From DATFJT01 sp965230755 (GTDB taxonomy: Bacteria; Bacteroidota; Bacteroidia; Chitinophagales; Saprospiraceae), in NCBI GenBank assembly GCA_965230755.1, contig CBDDLT010000005.1, positions 248,001 to 312,000 on the forward strand: 64,000 nt of DNA, written 5' to 3'. Of the stretch, positions 53,757-60,465 are shown one piece after another. Numbering within the stretch: the stretch's first letter is position 1; the number at the start of each line of letters is the position of its first letter. The position numbers were made by a program, and so were the translations under genes. The notes below the pieces were generated by a model that saw nothing but the letters and a program-made list of their open reading frames with translations, had not been told where the DNA came from and ran no database searches.

Positions 53757-54479
53757 ATGAAAATCCCTCTAATTGTAATTTCAACAATAATAATAGTCCA
53801 AATGAGTTTCGCTCAATCTGAAAATCAAGATGACCCAGGAATAATAAAGTGGAATGAAATCCTTCCTGAATTATATGAAAAGATTCGTCCAAATGGTGGG
53901 AAATTGAAACACAGCATAGATAAGGACTACATATCAGATGGCTTAATTCAGAGAATTATCGTTGAATTTAACGAAATGAATTTTGAATATAATGACCCTT
54001 TATATGGAGAAACAAGCGCCAAAAATCATTTACAAATGTATTTCACTTTTAGTAGCTACGAAGCTAAAATGAAATTTAAAACGATTTATGACTTAGAAGA
54101 AAAAGAAATTTTTCTCGACCAATCCGAATCCCAAGGAGCGTTTTCAAATTCATTTATTATAGTAGTTCCAAAAGTTAAATTTGGAAGAATAATCGACGGG
54201 AAGATTGATATTGAAGTAGAATACATTCTAACTAATGACACAGGTCTAATTTCAGGTACTTTCGAAGAACATTCTACACTTAAAGGAATAATAAAAACAG
54301 AGTTGGATATTGCAGATTTGATAATTTCAATTCACAAAAAATATGGTAACCTCGAAGAGTTACTCAAACATATTCCTGAAAACGAATATCGGAAAAGTGA
54401 AGCTAAACCAGCAACTGACGCAAATATAAAACCTCGTGATTACGATTTATATCAAATACCTGTAAGAAAAGAAAACTAA
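53757..54479 (+). CDS. secreted hypothetical protein (cassette 8)
   Basis: The 240-aa product begins with a signal peptide (MKIPLIVISTIIIVQMSFAQ) and is then rich in charged beta-strand segments (IRPNGGKLKHSIDKDYISDGLIQRIIVEFNE, VKFGRIIDGKIDIEVEYIL). I do not recognise the fold and see no T9SS sorting domain. It begins only 12 bases after the crossover point, so it has hardly any leader of its own. The stop codon TAA is the first three bases of attC8. Confidence 0.7.
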   Translation: MKIPLIVISTIIIVQMSFAQSENQDDPGIIKWNEILPELYEKIRPNGGKLKHSIDKDYISDGLIQRIIVEFNEMNFEYNDPLYGETSAKNHLQMYFTFSSYEAKMKFKTIYDLEEKEIFLDQSESQGAFSNSFIIVVPKVKFGRIIDGKIDIEVEYILTNDTGLISGTFEEHSTLKGIIKTELDIADLIISIHKKYGNLEELLKHIPENEYRKSEAKPATDANIKPRDYDLYQIPVRKEN

Positions 54480-54553
54480 GCCTAACAATATATATCAGAT
54501 CATATCTGTTCGTACCTCACAGAGACGATCGATATAATTATCCGTTGTGGTTA
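54477..54553 (+). repeat. attC-like site 8
   Basis: TAAGCCTAAC (54477) to GTTGTGGTTA (54544-54553). TATATC pairs with GATATA, with GATC/GATC inside. It ends in the shared ATTATCC before GTT. TAAGCCTAA complements the cassette start TTAGGCTTA. It supplies the stop codon of the preceding gene. Confidence 0.83.
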
Positions 54554-54563
54554 ATTAAGAAAG

Positions 54564-55025
54564 ATGAAAGAACTCAATTCATACATATTCGAATCAGACT
54601 TGACAAATGCATTAAGATTGATTCAAAATGGAATGGATATTAACAGAAAATATGGAGTTGGAATTAGACCAATAAGTTCAGCAATTAATTCGGACGACCC
54701 GAAAACATTAGAATTCGTAATTCAACATGGTGCAGATGTTAATATAGACTTTGGAGATCCCTTGCACGAAACGATCGACTATTGTATAGATGGTATGATT
54801 CAGAACAATAGAAAAGAACCATATCCTGAATCATTAGAAATGTTGAAAATTTTATTGGATAATGGGGCTGATATTGAATTGATAAATGAAAAAGGAGAAA
54901 GACCAATTGACGTTATTAGTGCATACGCACATGACAAGGAAAGTCTTAATCGGCTCAAATCATTTTTTAGACCCCTGATTCCAAATATTGATGAATTAAT
55001 AAAAACTAACCACAACAACACCTAA
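54564..55025 (+). CDS. ankyrin repeat protein (cassette 9)
   Basis: 153 aa with about three ankyrin repeats (LIQNGMDINRKYGVGIRPISSAINSD, FVIQHGADVNIDFGDPLHETIDY, LLDNGADIELINEKGERPIDVIS). They are probably used for protein binding. It starts 18 bases inside the cassette. The C-terminal residues NNT and the stop are encoded in the attC9 site. There is no signal peptide. The partner is unknown. Confidence 0.83.
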   Translation: MKELNSYIFESDLTNALRLIQNGMDINRKYGVGIRPISSAINSDDPKTLEFVIQHGADVNIDFGDPLHETIDYCIDGMIQNNRKEPYPESLEMLKILLDNGADIELINEKGERPIDVISAYAHDKESLNRLKSFFRPLIPNIDELIKTNHNNT

Positions 55026-55064
55026 ACTGTATTAAAATGCAGTTTAGCCAAAACGTTAGGCACA
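55007..55064 (+). repeat. attC-like site 9, short hairpin
   Basis: TAACCACAAC (55007) to GTTAGGCACA (55055-55064), about 55 bases between the ends. CTAAACTG and CAGTTTAG form a perfect 8-bp stem. TAACCACAA complements the cassette start TTGTGGTTA. Confidence 0.85.
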
Positions 55065-55128
55065 AGGAAGAAAAAGAAAAAACAACCTAATCAGTAAAAT
55101 TGATAACCAATTCAGTAATTTGAATAAG

Positions 55129-55156
55129 TTTGGAAATTGCAATACGAATAAATTTG
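55129..55156 (+). promoter_or_regulatory. candidate promoter of the three-gene cassette 10
   Basis: TAAATTTG (55149-55156) fits the TAnnTTTG -7 element exactly, with TTTG at 55129-55132 as -33 candidate, 16 bases upstream (the usual spacing is slightly longer). The start codon is at 55187. This suggests that the cassette brings its own promoter. Confidence 0.5.
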
Positions 55157-55186
55157 CGACATAATTTTTAATTAAAAGCAAAAATC

Positions 55187-56065
55187 ATGTTCGGAAAAGC
55201 AATTTCAAATTTAATGATTAAACCAGGTCAATCACCTGTTTTTGAAACCCCTGATAAATACGAATTGAATTATGAAGATGTGACCTTCAAGACCAAGGAC
55301 GGTATTCGACTTTCAGGTTGGTTGATAAATGGAGGAAAAGACAAAGTAATAATTCAATCGCATTTTGGAGTTCAATGTTCTCGATGTGGATTTACACAGG
55401 AAGGAAAAGGAATGATGAAAAACGCTTTGTGGACAAGTGATATTCATTTTTTAAAACATGCCAAATACCTCGTAGATAAAGGATTTTCAATGTTGATGTA
55501 TGACATGAGAAATCATGGAAATAGTGAACAAAAAGGTTGGGTTTCATGGGGATTAGATGAAAGAAAAGATATAGTTGCAGCAATAAATTTTGTTTCAAAT
55601 CACAAAGATTATAAGAATGCTGACATTGGATTACTTTCAATTTGTATGGGACAAGGGGCAAGTACATTCGCATTTGGATTAGAAGAAGAAATGAAGAATT
55701 TCACGAATTTGAAAACTATGATTTCTGTTCAGCCATTGACTTATGATTATTTTGTAAAAGCAATGGGTTTGCCTAATTTTTTAATCAATGCAGGCAATAA
55801 GTATAATAAAGATAAAAGAAATACTGACCTTACAGGAGATTCATTCCTACCTTATGTAAAGGATATTTCCGTTCCAACTTTAGTTATTCAGAACCGTAAT
55901 GACCCTATGACTAACCTCGAAATGGTAAAGCAATACTACAATGATTTGACCGTAGAAAAAGAAATGATGTGGTTAGATTTAGAGAAGAAAAGAGGTGCGG
56001 CTTACGCTTGGTTAAGTAAGAACCCTGATAAGATTGAAAATTGGTTCAATAAACACATGAATTAA
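55187..56065 (+). CDS. alpha/beta hydrolase with cysteine nucleophile (cassette 10, gene 1)
   Basis: The 292-aa protein has a typical alpha/beta hydrolase fold (KTKDGIRLSGWLINGGKD, YDMRNHGNSEQ, VPTLVIQNRNDPMT). At the nucleophile elbow the usual GxSxG serine is replaced: LLSICMGQGAS puts Cys153 there, as in dienelactone hydrolases. The expected catalytic His near the C-terminus is not obvious (KKRGAAYAWLSKN), so activity is uncertain. It is followed two bases later by an SRPBCC gene and then an AraC-type regulator, forming one operon. Confidence 0.78.
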   Translation: MFGKAISNLMIKPGQSPVFETPDKYELNYEDVTFKTKDGIRLSGWLINGGKDKVIIQSHFGVQCSRCGFTQEGKGMMKNALWTSDIHFLKHAKYLVDKGFSMLMYDMRNHGNSEQKGWVSWGLDERKDIVAAINFVSNHKDYKNADIGLLSICMGQGASTFAFGLEEEMKNFTNLKTMISVQPLTYDYFVKAMGLPNFLINAGNKYNKDKRNTDLTGDSFLPYVKDISVPTLVIQNRNDPMTNLEMVKQYYNDLTVEKEMMWLDLEKKRGAAYAWLSKNPDKIENWFNKHMN

Positions 56066-56067
56066 TA

Positions 56068-56556
56068 ATGAAATACAACTCTTGGATGATTTACATAATT
56101 ATAATTCTACTTGCAATAGTTGTTATGTACTTTATGGGCAACAAATCTGTACATCATGAAATCGTCATTAATAAAAGTCCTGAAAAGGTCTGGGAAGTAT
56201 TGACTGATACAGATAGATACAAAGAATGGAATCCTGTAATGGAATTATTGGAAGGTAAGATTAAAGAAGGAAAGCAGGTGAAGTATCGTTTTACACAAGA
56301 TGAAAATAATGTAAGTGAAATTCCATCAAAGGTCAAAAAGATAATTCCTAATAAATTACTGAATCAAGGAGGTGGACTACCTTTTGTGATAACTTTTGAC
56401 CATAAATATATCCTTGAACAAAAAGGGGAAGGAACACAATTGACGATTCATGAAGATTACAAAGGAATTTACGTAAATTTTTGGAATCCGAAACCAGTTG
56501 AATTAGCCTACCAAAAATTAAATGAGTCTATCAAAAAAAGAGCAGAATCTTTATAA
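56068..56556 (+). CDS. SRPBCC family protein with membrane anchor (cassette 10, gene 2)
   Basis: 162 aa with one N-terminal membrane helix (MIYIIIILLAIVVMYFMG). The SRPBCC domain follows: HHEIVINKSPEKVWEVLTDTDRYKEWNPVMELLEG and later strands ending FWNPKPVELAYQKLNESIK. It binds a hydrophobic ligand by family expectation. Its gene is two bases after the hydrolase and nine bases before the AraC regulator, so all three are presumably co-transcribed as one cassette operon. Confidence 0.85.
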   Translation: MKYNSWMIYIIIILLAIVVMYFMGNKSVHHEIVINKSPEKVWEVLTDTDRYKEWNPVMELLEGKIKEGKQVKYRFTQDENNVSEIPSKVKKIIPNKLLNQGGGLPFVITFDHKYILEQKGEGTQLTIHEDYKGIYVNFWNPKPVELAYQKLNESIKKRAESL

Positions 56557-56565
56557 CCTTAATTG

Positions 56566-57474
56566 ATGAAAAAGATAATTCATATAAATTCAATAAGCGA
56601 AGTCCATGATATTTTTGGATTCCCAAAACCGAAGCATCCACTTGTTTCGGTTTTGCCTATTGATGAACGAATGACAAAATTTGAATATGGTGATTTGAGT
56701 TATGCGTTTAGTTTTTATCAAATCAGCTTAAAATCAGGAATTAAAGGCACACTAAGTTATGGTAGAAATTCATACGACTTCAATGAAGGTACGATTACTT
56801 TTATCAAGCCTAACCAATTAGTAAAAGTTGAAAATTCAGAAGATTATCAAGGTGGAAGTGGTTGGACGTTAATTTTCCACCCTGATTTAATCCGAAAATC
56901 TGAATTGGGCAGAGCTATTGATAAGTATTCGTTTTTCAATTACGAAGTATATGAAGCTCTTCATTTGTCAGAGGATGAGAAAATATCTCTAACTGAATTA
57001 GCGAATAAAATCGAAAAAGAATATCAACAGAATATTGACAGGCACAGTCAAGAGATAATTATTGCCAATATCGAAATGATATTGAAGTACTGCAAAAGAT
57101 TTTATGACCGTCAGTTTTTTACAAGGACAAACCTGAATCAAGACATCCTTACAAAATTTGAAAGAGTTATACGAGATTATTATTCACTTGATGAACCAAT
57201 TGAAACAGGAATTTTATCAGTAAAATATTGTGCTCAAAAAATGTCAATGTCTCCAAATTACCTTGGAGATTTGATTAAGAATGAAACAGGAAGAACTGCC
57301 AAAGACCATATTCAAGAATACGTCATCGAAAAAGCAAAAACAAAAATACTTGGAACAAGCCAATCAATTAGCGAAATAGCTTACAGTTTAGGTTATGAAT
57401 ATCCGCAAGGATTGAATAGATTGTTTAAAGCCAAAACAGGAATGAGTCCAAAAGAATATAGAAACTTAAACTAA
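56566..57474 (+). CDS. AraC-family transcriptional regulator (cassette 10, gene 3)
   Basis: A 302-aa regulator when started at the ATG at 56566; the frame opens with a TTG three bases earlier. The N-terminal half is a cupin-like effector domain (ISLKSGIKGTLSYGRNSYDFNEGTITFIKPNQ). Residues ~210-302 are the double helix-turn-helix of AraC proteins: LSVKYCAQKMSMSPNYLGDLIKNETG, then ISEIAYSLGYEYPQGLNRLFKAKTGMSPKEYR. It may control its own cassette, whose promoter candidate lies 1.4 kb upstream. The effector is unknown. Confidence 0.9.
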   Translation: MKKIIHINSISEVHDIFGFPKPKHPLVSVLPIDERMTKFEYGDLSYAFSFYQISLKSGIKGTLSYGRNSYDFNEGTITFIKPNQLVKVENSEDYQGGSGWTLIFHPDLIRKSELGRAIDKYSFFNYEVYEALHLSEDEKISLTELANKIEKEYQQNIDRHSQEIIIANIEMILKYCKRFYDRQFFTRTNLNQDILTKFERVIRDYYSLDEPIETGILSVKYCAQKMSMSPNYLGDLIKNETGRTAKDHIQEYVIEKAKTKILGTSQSISEIAYSLGYEYPQGLNRLFKAKTGMSPKEYRNLN

Positions 57475-57483
57475 ATGAAGCCC

Positions 57484-57561
57484 AGTGCCTAACAATAGAT
57501 ATGATCGCATATCTCTTCGTTCCTCAGAGAGACGACGACATATCATTATCCGTTACCTCGC
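57484..57561 (+). repeat. attC-like site 10
   Basis: AGTGCCTAAC (57484) to GTTACCTCGC (57552-57561). GATATG pairs with CATATC; the site begins AACAATAGATA and ends ATCATTATCC. Complementarity to the cassette start TTAGGCACA is 8 of 9. Confidence 0.83.
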
Positions 57562-57589
57562 ATTTGAACCCAAAAATTATTTCTCAAAA

Positions 57590-57623
57590 AAAGATACCAA
57601 AATGGGAACATTTAGTATCTTTG
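57590..57623 (+). promoter_or_regulatory. candidate promoter and operator of the higBA cassette
   Basis: AAAGATAC (57590-57597) and its exact reverse complement GTATCTTT (57615-57622) are separated by 17 bases. The right arm overlaps TATCTTTG (57616-57623), an exact TAnnTTTG -7 element. The HigB start follows seven bases later, so the RNA would be nearly leaderless. The inverted repeat is a plausible binding site for HigA autorepression. Confidence 0.55.
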
Positions 57624-57630
57624 AAGCGTT

Positions 57631-57948
57631 ATGAGGATAATAGCGATCAAAACTATAAGGGATTTTTGGGAAGAAAATAAGATTTCAGAACAACCCTTGA
57701 AATCGTGGATCCAAGAAGCTCAAAATTCAAAGTGGTCGAACTCAGCTGAACTTAAAGAACAATATCGTAACGCGTCGGTATTAGGTTCGAAAAGAGTTGT
57801 ATTCAATATAAAAGGAAATGATTATAGACTCATAGTGGATATTGAATATAGATTGCAAATAATATTCGTAGTATGGCTTGGAACTCATGAGCAGTATGAT
57901 AAGATTAATGCTAAAAAAGTAAAATATGTTAAGTCCAATAAAAAATAA
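57631..57948 (+). CDS. higB: HigB-family mRNA interferase toxin (cassette 11)
   Basis: The 105-aa protein matches the HigB toxin family (RelE-like fold). It begins MRIIAIKTIRDFWEENKISEQPLKSW and continues with VVFNIKGNDYRLIVDIEYRLQIIFVVWLGTHEQYDKINAKKV; the LxxWIQEA / RLIVxIxY / FIGTHxEYDKI order is characteristic. Members cleave mRNA at the ribosome. It overlaps the antitoxin gene by 23 bases. The toxin-first gene order is that of higBA systems. Such pairs are frequent in integron arrays, where they resist loss. Confidence 0.92.
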   Translation: MRIIAIKTIRDFWEENKISEQPLKSWIQEAQNSKWSNSAELKEQYRNASVLGSKRVVFNIKGNDYRLIVDIEYRLQIIFVVWLGTHEQYDKINAKKVKYVKSNKK

Positions 57949-58285
57949 TTCTCAGTACGAAGATTCATTGCAAAGAGCATATAATCTTATGCAACTAGAA
58001 CTAGAACCTAATTCAAAGGAATCCGATGAATTAGAAATTTTAAGTATTTTAATTGAGAACTATGAATCAAAACAATTTCCGATTGAAGCACCAAATCCAA
58101 TAGATGCAATACTATTTCGATTAGATCAAATGAATATGAAGAAATCTGAATTGAAAAGTATCTTGGGTTCACGAAGTCGGATAAGTGAAATTCTGAATAA
58201 AAAACGGAAATTGAGTCTATCAATGATTCGCAAGTTGAATGATAATCTTAAAATCCCAGCTGAAGTTCTAATCCAAGAATATTAA
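57926..58285 (+). CDS. higA: HigA-family antitoxin (cassette 11)
   Basis: A 119-aa antitoxin with a C-terminal helix-turn-helix: AILFRLDQMNMKKSELKSILGSRSRISEILNKKRKLSLSMIRKLNDNL. The N-terminal half is acidic and Glu/Asn-rich (ELEPNSKESDELEILSILIENY), probably the segment that wraps the toxin. It is translated from a 23-base overlap with higB. By family knowledge it represses its own promoter, for which the inverted repeat at 57590-57622 is a candidate. The stop is 9 bases before attC11. Confidence 0.92.
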   Translation: MLSPIKNNSQYEDSLQRAYNLMQLELEPNSKESDELEILSILIENYESKQFPIEAPNPIDAILFRLDQMNMKKSELKSILGSRSRISEILNKKRKLSLSMIRKLNDNLKIPAEVLIQEY

Positions 58286-58294
58286 TTGCATAAG

Positions 58295-58368
58295 GCAAGA
58301 TAACAATAGATAAGATTTCATGCTTCCCTAATCGGTCAGCACGCCACCTATCATCACCGTTGATCATA
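58295..58368 (+). repeat. attC-like site 11, partly decayed
   Basis: GCAAGATAAC (58295) to GTTGATCATA (58359-58368). It keeps AACAATAGATA at its left side and ATCATCACC before GTT, but the stem is weak (GATA/TATC). It matches the cassette start TTACCTCGC at 7 of 9 positions. Confidence 0.7.
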
Positions 58369-58608
58369 GGCAAAGAAGAAAGGCGTTATCTGATATATAA
58401 TTCAATTAATCAACTTGTAAAAATGGGGTTTGCCAAGGATAGAATTAAGGGCGCAAGCTAGAAACCTGGAATGCATTTATTATCAATTGAAGGAGAAGAA
58501 AACGCTATGAAATTTATAAAGAAATAAACATCTTACACCAAATACTTTAATGATAATCTTAAAGGTATTATAGATCAAATTATATTTACTACTCAAAATT
58601 GATTTACA
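58369..58608. other. gene-poor leader before the T9SS protein, with an ORF fragment
   Basis: About 240 bases hold no complete gene. A short frame at 58471-58527 (MHLLSIEGEENAMKFIKK) looks like a leftover C-terminus of some protein, but is too short to assign. Before the next ATG the sequence is AT-rich. Confidence 0.4.
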
Positions 58609-59433
58609 ATGAAAAAACTCTTTCTAACACTCATTTCCATTTTGGTAATGGCGTCTATTTCACAAGCTCAAATTACTTTAGAACAAACTTATCCAGATGG
58701 AGACACTAAACTATATATGGTGGATTTAGAAATATCCGGGATCAAATATTTATTGAAATCGGATGTTCAAGGTAACCGGTTTTTAAAGTTTTATAACCTA
58801 GACCATTCTCTTTGGAAGACCATTGACTGCAATTCCTTTCCTACTACCAATGATCCTATGGGCGAAGCTGTTTATAACTTTGACGCACTATATATATCAG
58901 AAACTCTTTTTGATTGCGATGAGCGCATTGAGTTTCTTTATGTTTCACATTCTGGTATTCAAAGATTCACAGGAATTTATAACGAAGAAGGAACTTCACT
59001 AATTGAAATGGACAATTGTGCGCCTTTGGTTAAAATTAATATTCCTCAACAATTTAGACCTATATATAATACTCCAGATGGAACTAAATTAATTCTATCC
59101 CATACCAATGGTTCGGCTCTAGTTTATTCTTTACCCTGTTCTCTTGCTACAGGAATTGACCTGTTTCAGTCAGAAGATTTTTCAGGAAACCTGACAGTTT
59201 TTCCTAATCCTTCAATAGATCAAACAACGATTAATTATCGGTTGCCAAATGATACTAAAGAAGCTGAAATTCTTATCTCTGATATGGTTGGAAATGAAAT
59301 AAAAAGATACCGAGTCGATTCTTACTTTTCAAACTTGACGATTCCAAAAAAGGAAATTCCTTCAGGAACATATATCTATTCTCTTATTTCTGATGGAAAT
59401 GTAATTGATTCTAAGAAAATAATAATTGAGTGA
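58609..59433 (+). CDS. secreted protein with T9SS sorting domain (between array and second attI)
   Basis: 274 aa with a signal peptide (MKKLFLTLISILVMASISQAQ). The N-terminal ~180 residues are beta-rich with propeller-like blocks (LYMVDLEISGIKYLLKSDVQGNRFLKFYNLDHSLW). The C-terminal ~75 residues (LTVFPNPSIDQTTINY ... SGTYIYSLISDGN) are a type A T9SS sorting domain. It lies where a twelfth cassette should be, but no attC-like site follows it. It is either a cassette that has lost its 3' site or an inserted or native chromosomal gene. Confidence 0.85.
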   Translation: MKKLFLTLISILVMASISQAQITLEQTYPDGDTKLYMVDLEISGIKYLLKSDVQGNRFLKFYNLDHSLWKTIDCNSFPTTNDPMGEAVYNFDALYISETLFDCDERIEFLYVSHSGIQRFTGIYNEEGTSLIEMDNCAPLVKINIPQQFRPIYNTPDGTKLILSHTNGSALVYSLPCSLATGIDLFQSEDFSGNLTVFPNPSIDQTTINYRLPNDTKEAEILISDMVGNEIKRYRVDSYFSNLTIPKKEIPSGTYIYSLISDGNVIDSKKIIIE

Positions 59434-59592
59434 AAAATATTAAAAATACAAACTACTGATAACTGTCGCTAATGCCTATGTTGGGATAAAGCAGTAACTC
59501 TTCGTTGTCCACATTTCCAACCGAAGTTGGAAAGTCCAAACTAGGGATGGGCATTTGATCGATTTTTTTTGATTGGTAAGATATTTAGCGGA
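59434..59592. other. non-coding stretch with a perfect hairpin
   Basis: No gene was seen. TTTCCAAC-CGAA-GTTGGAAA (59514-59533) is a perfect 8-bp hairpin with a GNRA-like loop. It may be a terminator or part of a decayed site, but lacks flanking AAC/GTT ends in the right arrangement. Confidence 0.4.
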
Positions 59593-59703
59593 TAAAAGGG
59601 GGATTAATTTTGGGTTAAAAGTTGCATTCTTTGCGACATTACTATGCCACCCTTGTTTCTAGAAAGAAATTAGCAATATACCTAGTCCAATTGATTTTTT
59701 GTA
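59588..59703 (+). pseudogene. deleted copy of the recombinase 3' end, preceded by a ggt-like tail
   Basis: From 59621 the sequence follows the last part of the intact recombinase gene: GCATTCTTTGCGACAT (46142-46157 in the intact gene), then a gap of about 75 bases, then TGTTTCTAGAAAGAAATTA and TTGATTTTTTGTAAATTAAT up to the stop. Frame and catalytic residues are lost. Just before it, 59588-59613 resembles the 3' end of ggt at 45315-45342 (about 24 of 28 aligned positions). Together these suggest that a ggt-recombinase-attI segment was duplicated and later deleted internally. Confidence 0.8.
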
Positions 59704-59760
59704 AATTAATGACATAGCGGATATATCATCAATATTGCTGATATAATCATGTTGTGTGTC
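59704..59760 (+). other. second attI-like site
   Basis: The sequence is nearly the same as behind the intact recombinase, including the shared tract from TTGATTTTTTG to CATGTTG. The 24-bp palindrome (59722-59745) has one mismatch. GTT at 59751-59753 starts cassette 13 (TTGTGTGTC), whose own attC starts with the complement GACACACAA. Confidence 0.75.
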
Positions 59761-60456
59761 ATGAAGAGAAAAAACATAATTATGTGCAAATACCTAATAC
59801 TAACATATCTAATTTTAAACTCTTGTCAAGTGGAAAAGGATAAGACTTTCACAAAACTCCAAGAGAATATATATGAAATAAACAACCAATATTTCTATGG
59901 TGAAAAAGTCCATACCTATTTAATTGACCTAAACGATAAGGTATTACTTTTTGACATTCCGACTTACTCAGATGAAGTAAAGGATTTTATTCTATCATTC
60001 AACAAACCGTTGTATGCTATTATTTCACATGGTTCATGTGGAATTGATGACGGTACTAAATGGCAAAAAGAAATTGGTTTGAAAGTATATGCACATAAAA
60101 ATGACGAAAATCATCCATGGATTAGAATGAAACCGGATGTGCTTTTTACTGAAATGCCAAAGTTTGATAATACAATTGAAGCAATTCATGTACCTGGACA
60201 TAGTGCAGGAAGTATTTGTGTCTTGGAAAAGAAATCAAAATCACTATTTACAGGGGATACATTTTATGGTAATGGAAAAGGGGAAATTAGAGACTTTACC
60301 AAAGAAAGTCAATCTGATTATGAAAATCTTGAGGATAGGATTAAAAGCTGCAAAAATCTACTGAATTATGATTTTGAAAATGTGTATCCATTTCATTATG
60401 AAATAATCCTAATAAAAGGAAAACAACAGCTCAAAGAATTTATAACTGATAAATAA
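59761..60456 (+). CDS. metallo-beta-lactamase-fold lipoprotein with incomplete metal site (cassette 13)
   Basis: The ATG at 59761 is preferred (231 aa); the open frame starts at 59749 inside attI. A lipoprotein signal (YLILTYLILNSC, Cys22) precedes the MBL fold: TYLIDLNDKVLLFDIP, HVPGHSAGS (His147), SLFTGDTF (Asp166) and YPFHYE. At the HxHxDH position only the first His remains (His90 in SHGSCGIDDG), so one metal site is lost and classical beta-lactamase activity is doubtful. It begins directly at the cassette boundary and has almost no leader. Confidence 0.8.
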   Translation: MKRKNIIMCKYLILTYLILNSCQVEKDKTFTKLQENIYEINNQYFYGEKVHTYLIDLNDKVLLFDIPTYSDEVKDFILSFNKPLYAIISHGSCGIDDGTKWQKEIGLKVYAHKNDENHPWIRMKPDVLFTEMPKFDNTIEAIHVPGHSAGSICVLEKKSKSLFTGDTFYGNGKGEIRDFTKESQSDYENLEDRIKSCKNLLNYDFENVYPFHYEIILIKGKQQLKEFITDK

Positions 60457-60465
60457 GAAGAACAC

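Noticed and set aside
59479..59493. GCCTATG near 59474 as partner of the segment 12 start (TTGATCATAGGC)
   Set aside because: Only seven bases match, AAC is missing, and the position relative to the core is wrong.
59514..59533. Perfect TTTCCAAC/GTTGGAAA hairpin as a missing attC of segment 12
   Set aside because: The AAC and GTT here lie inside the stem next to the loop, not at the outer ends, and no sequence complementary to TTGATCATA precedes it. Kept only as a hairpin.
59749..59760. Start of the MBL-fold gene at the ATG at 59749
   Set aside because: This ATG spans the attI crossover and would change with every inserted cassette; the ATG at 59761 keeps the lipoprotein signal and lies fully inside the cassette.
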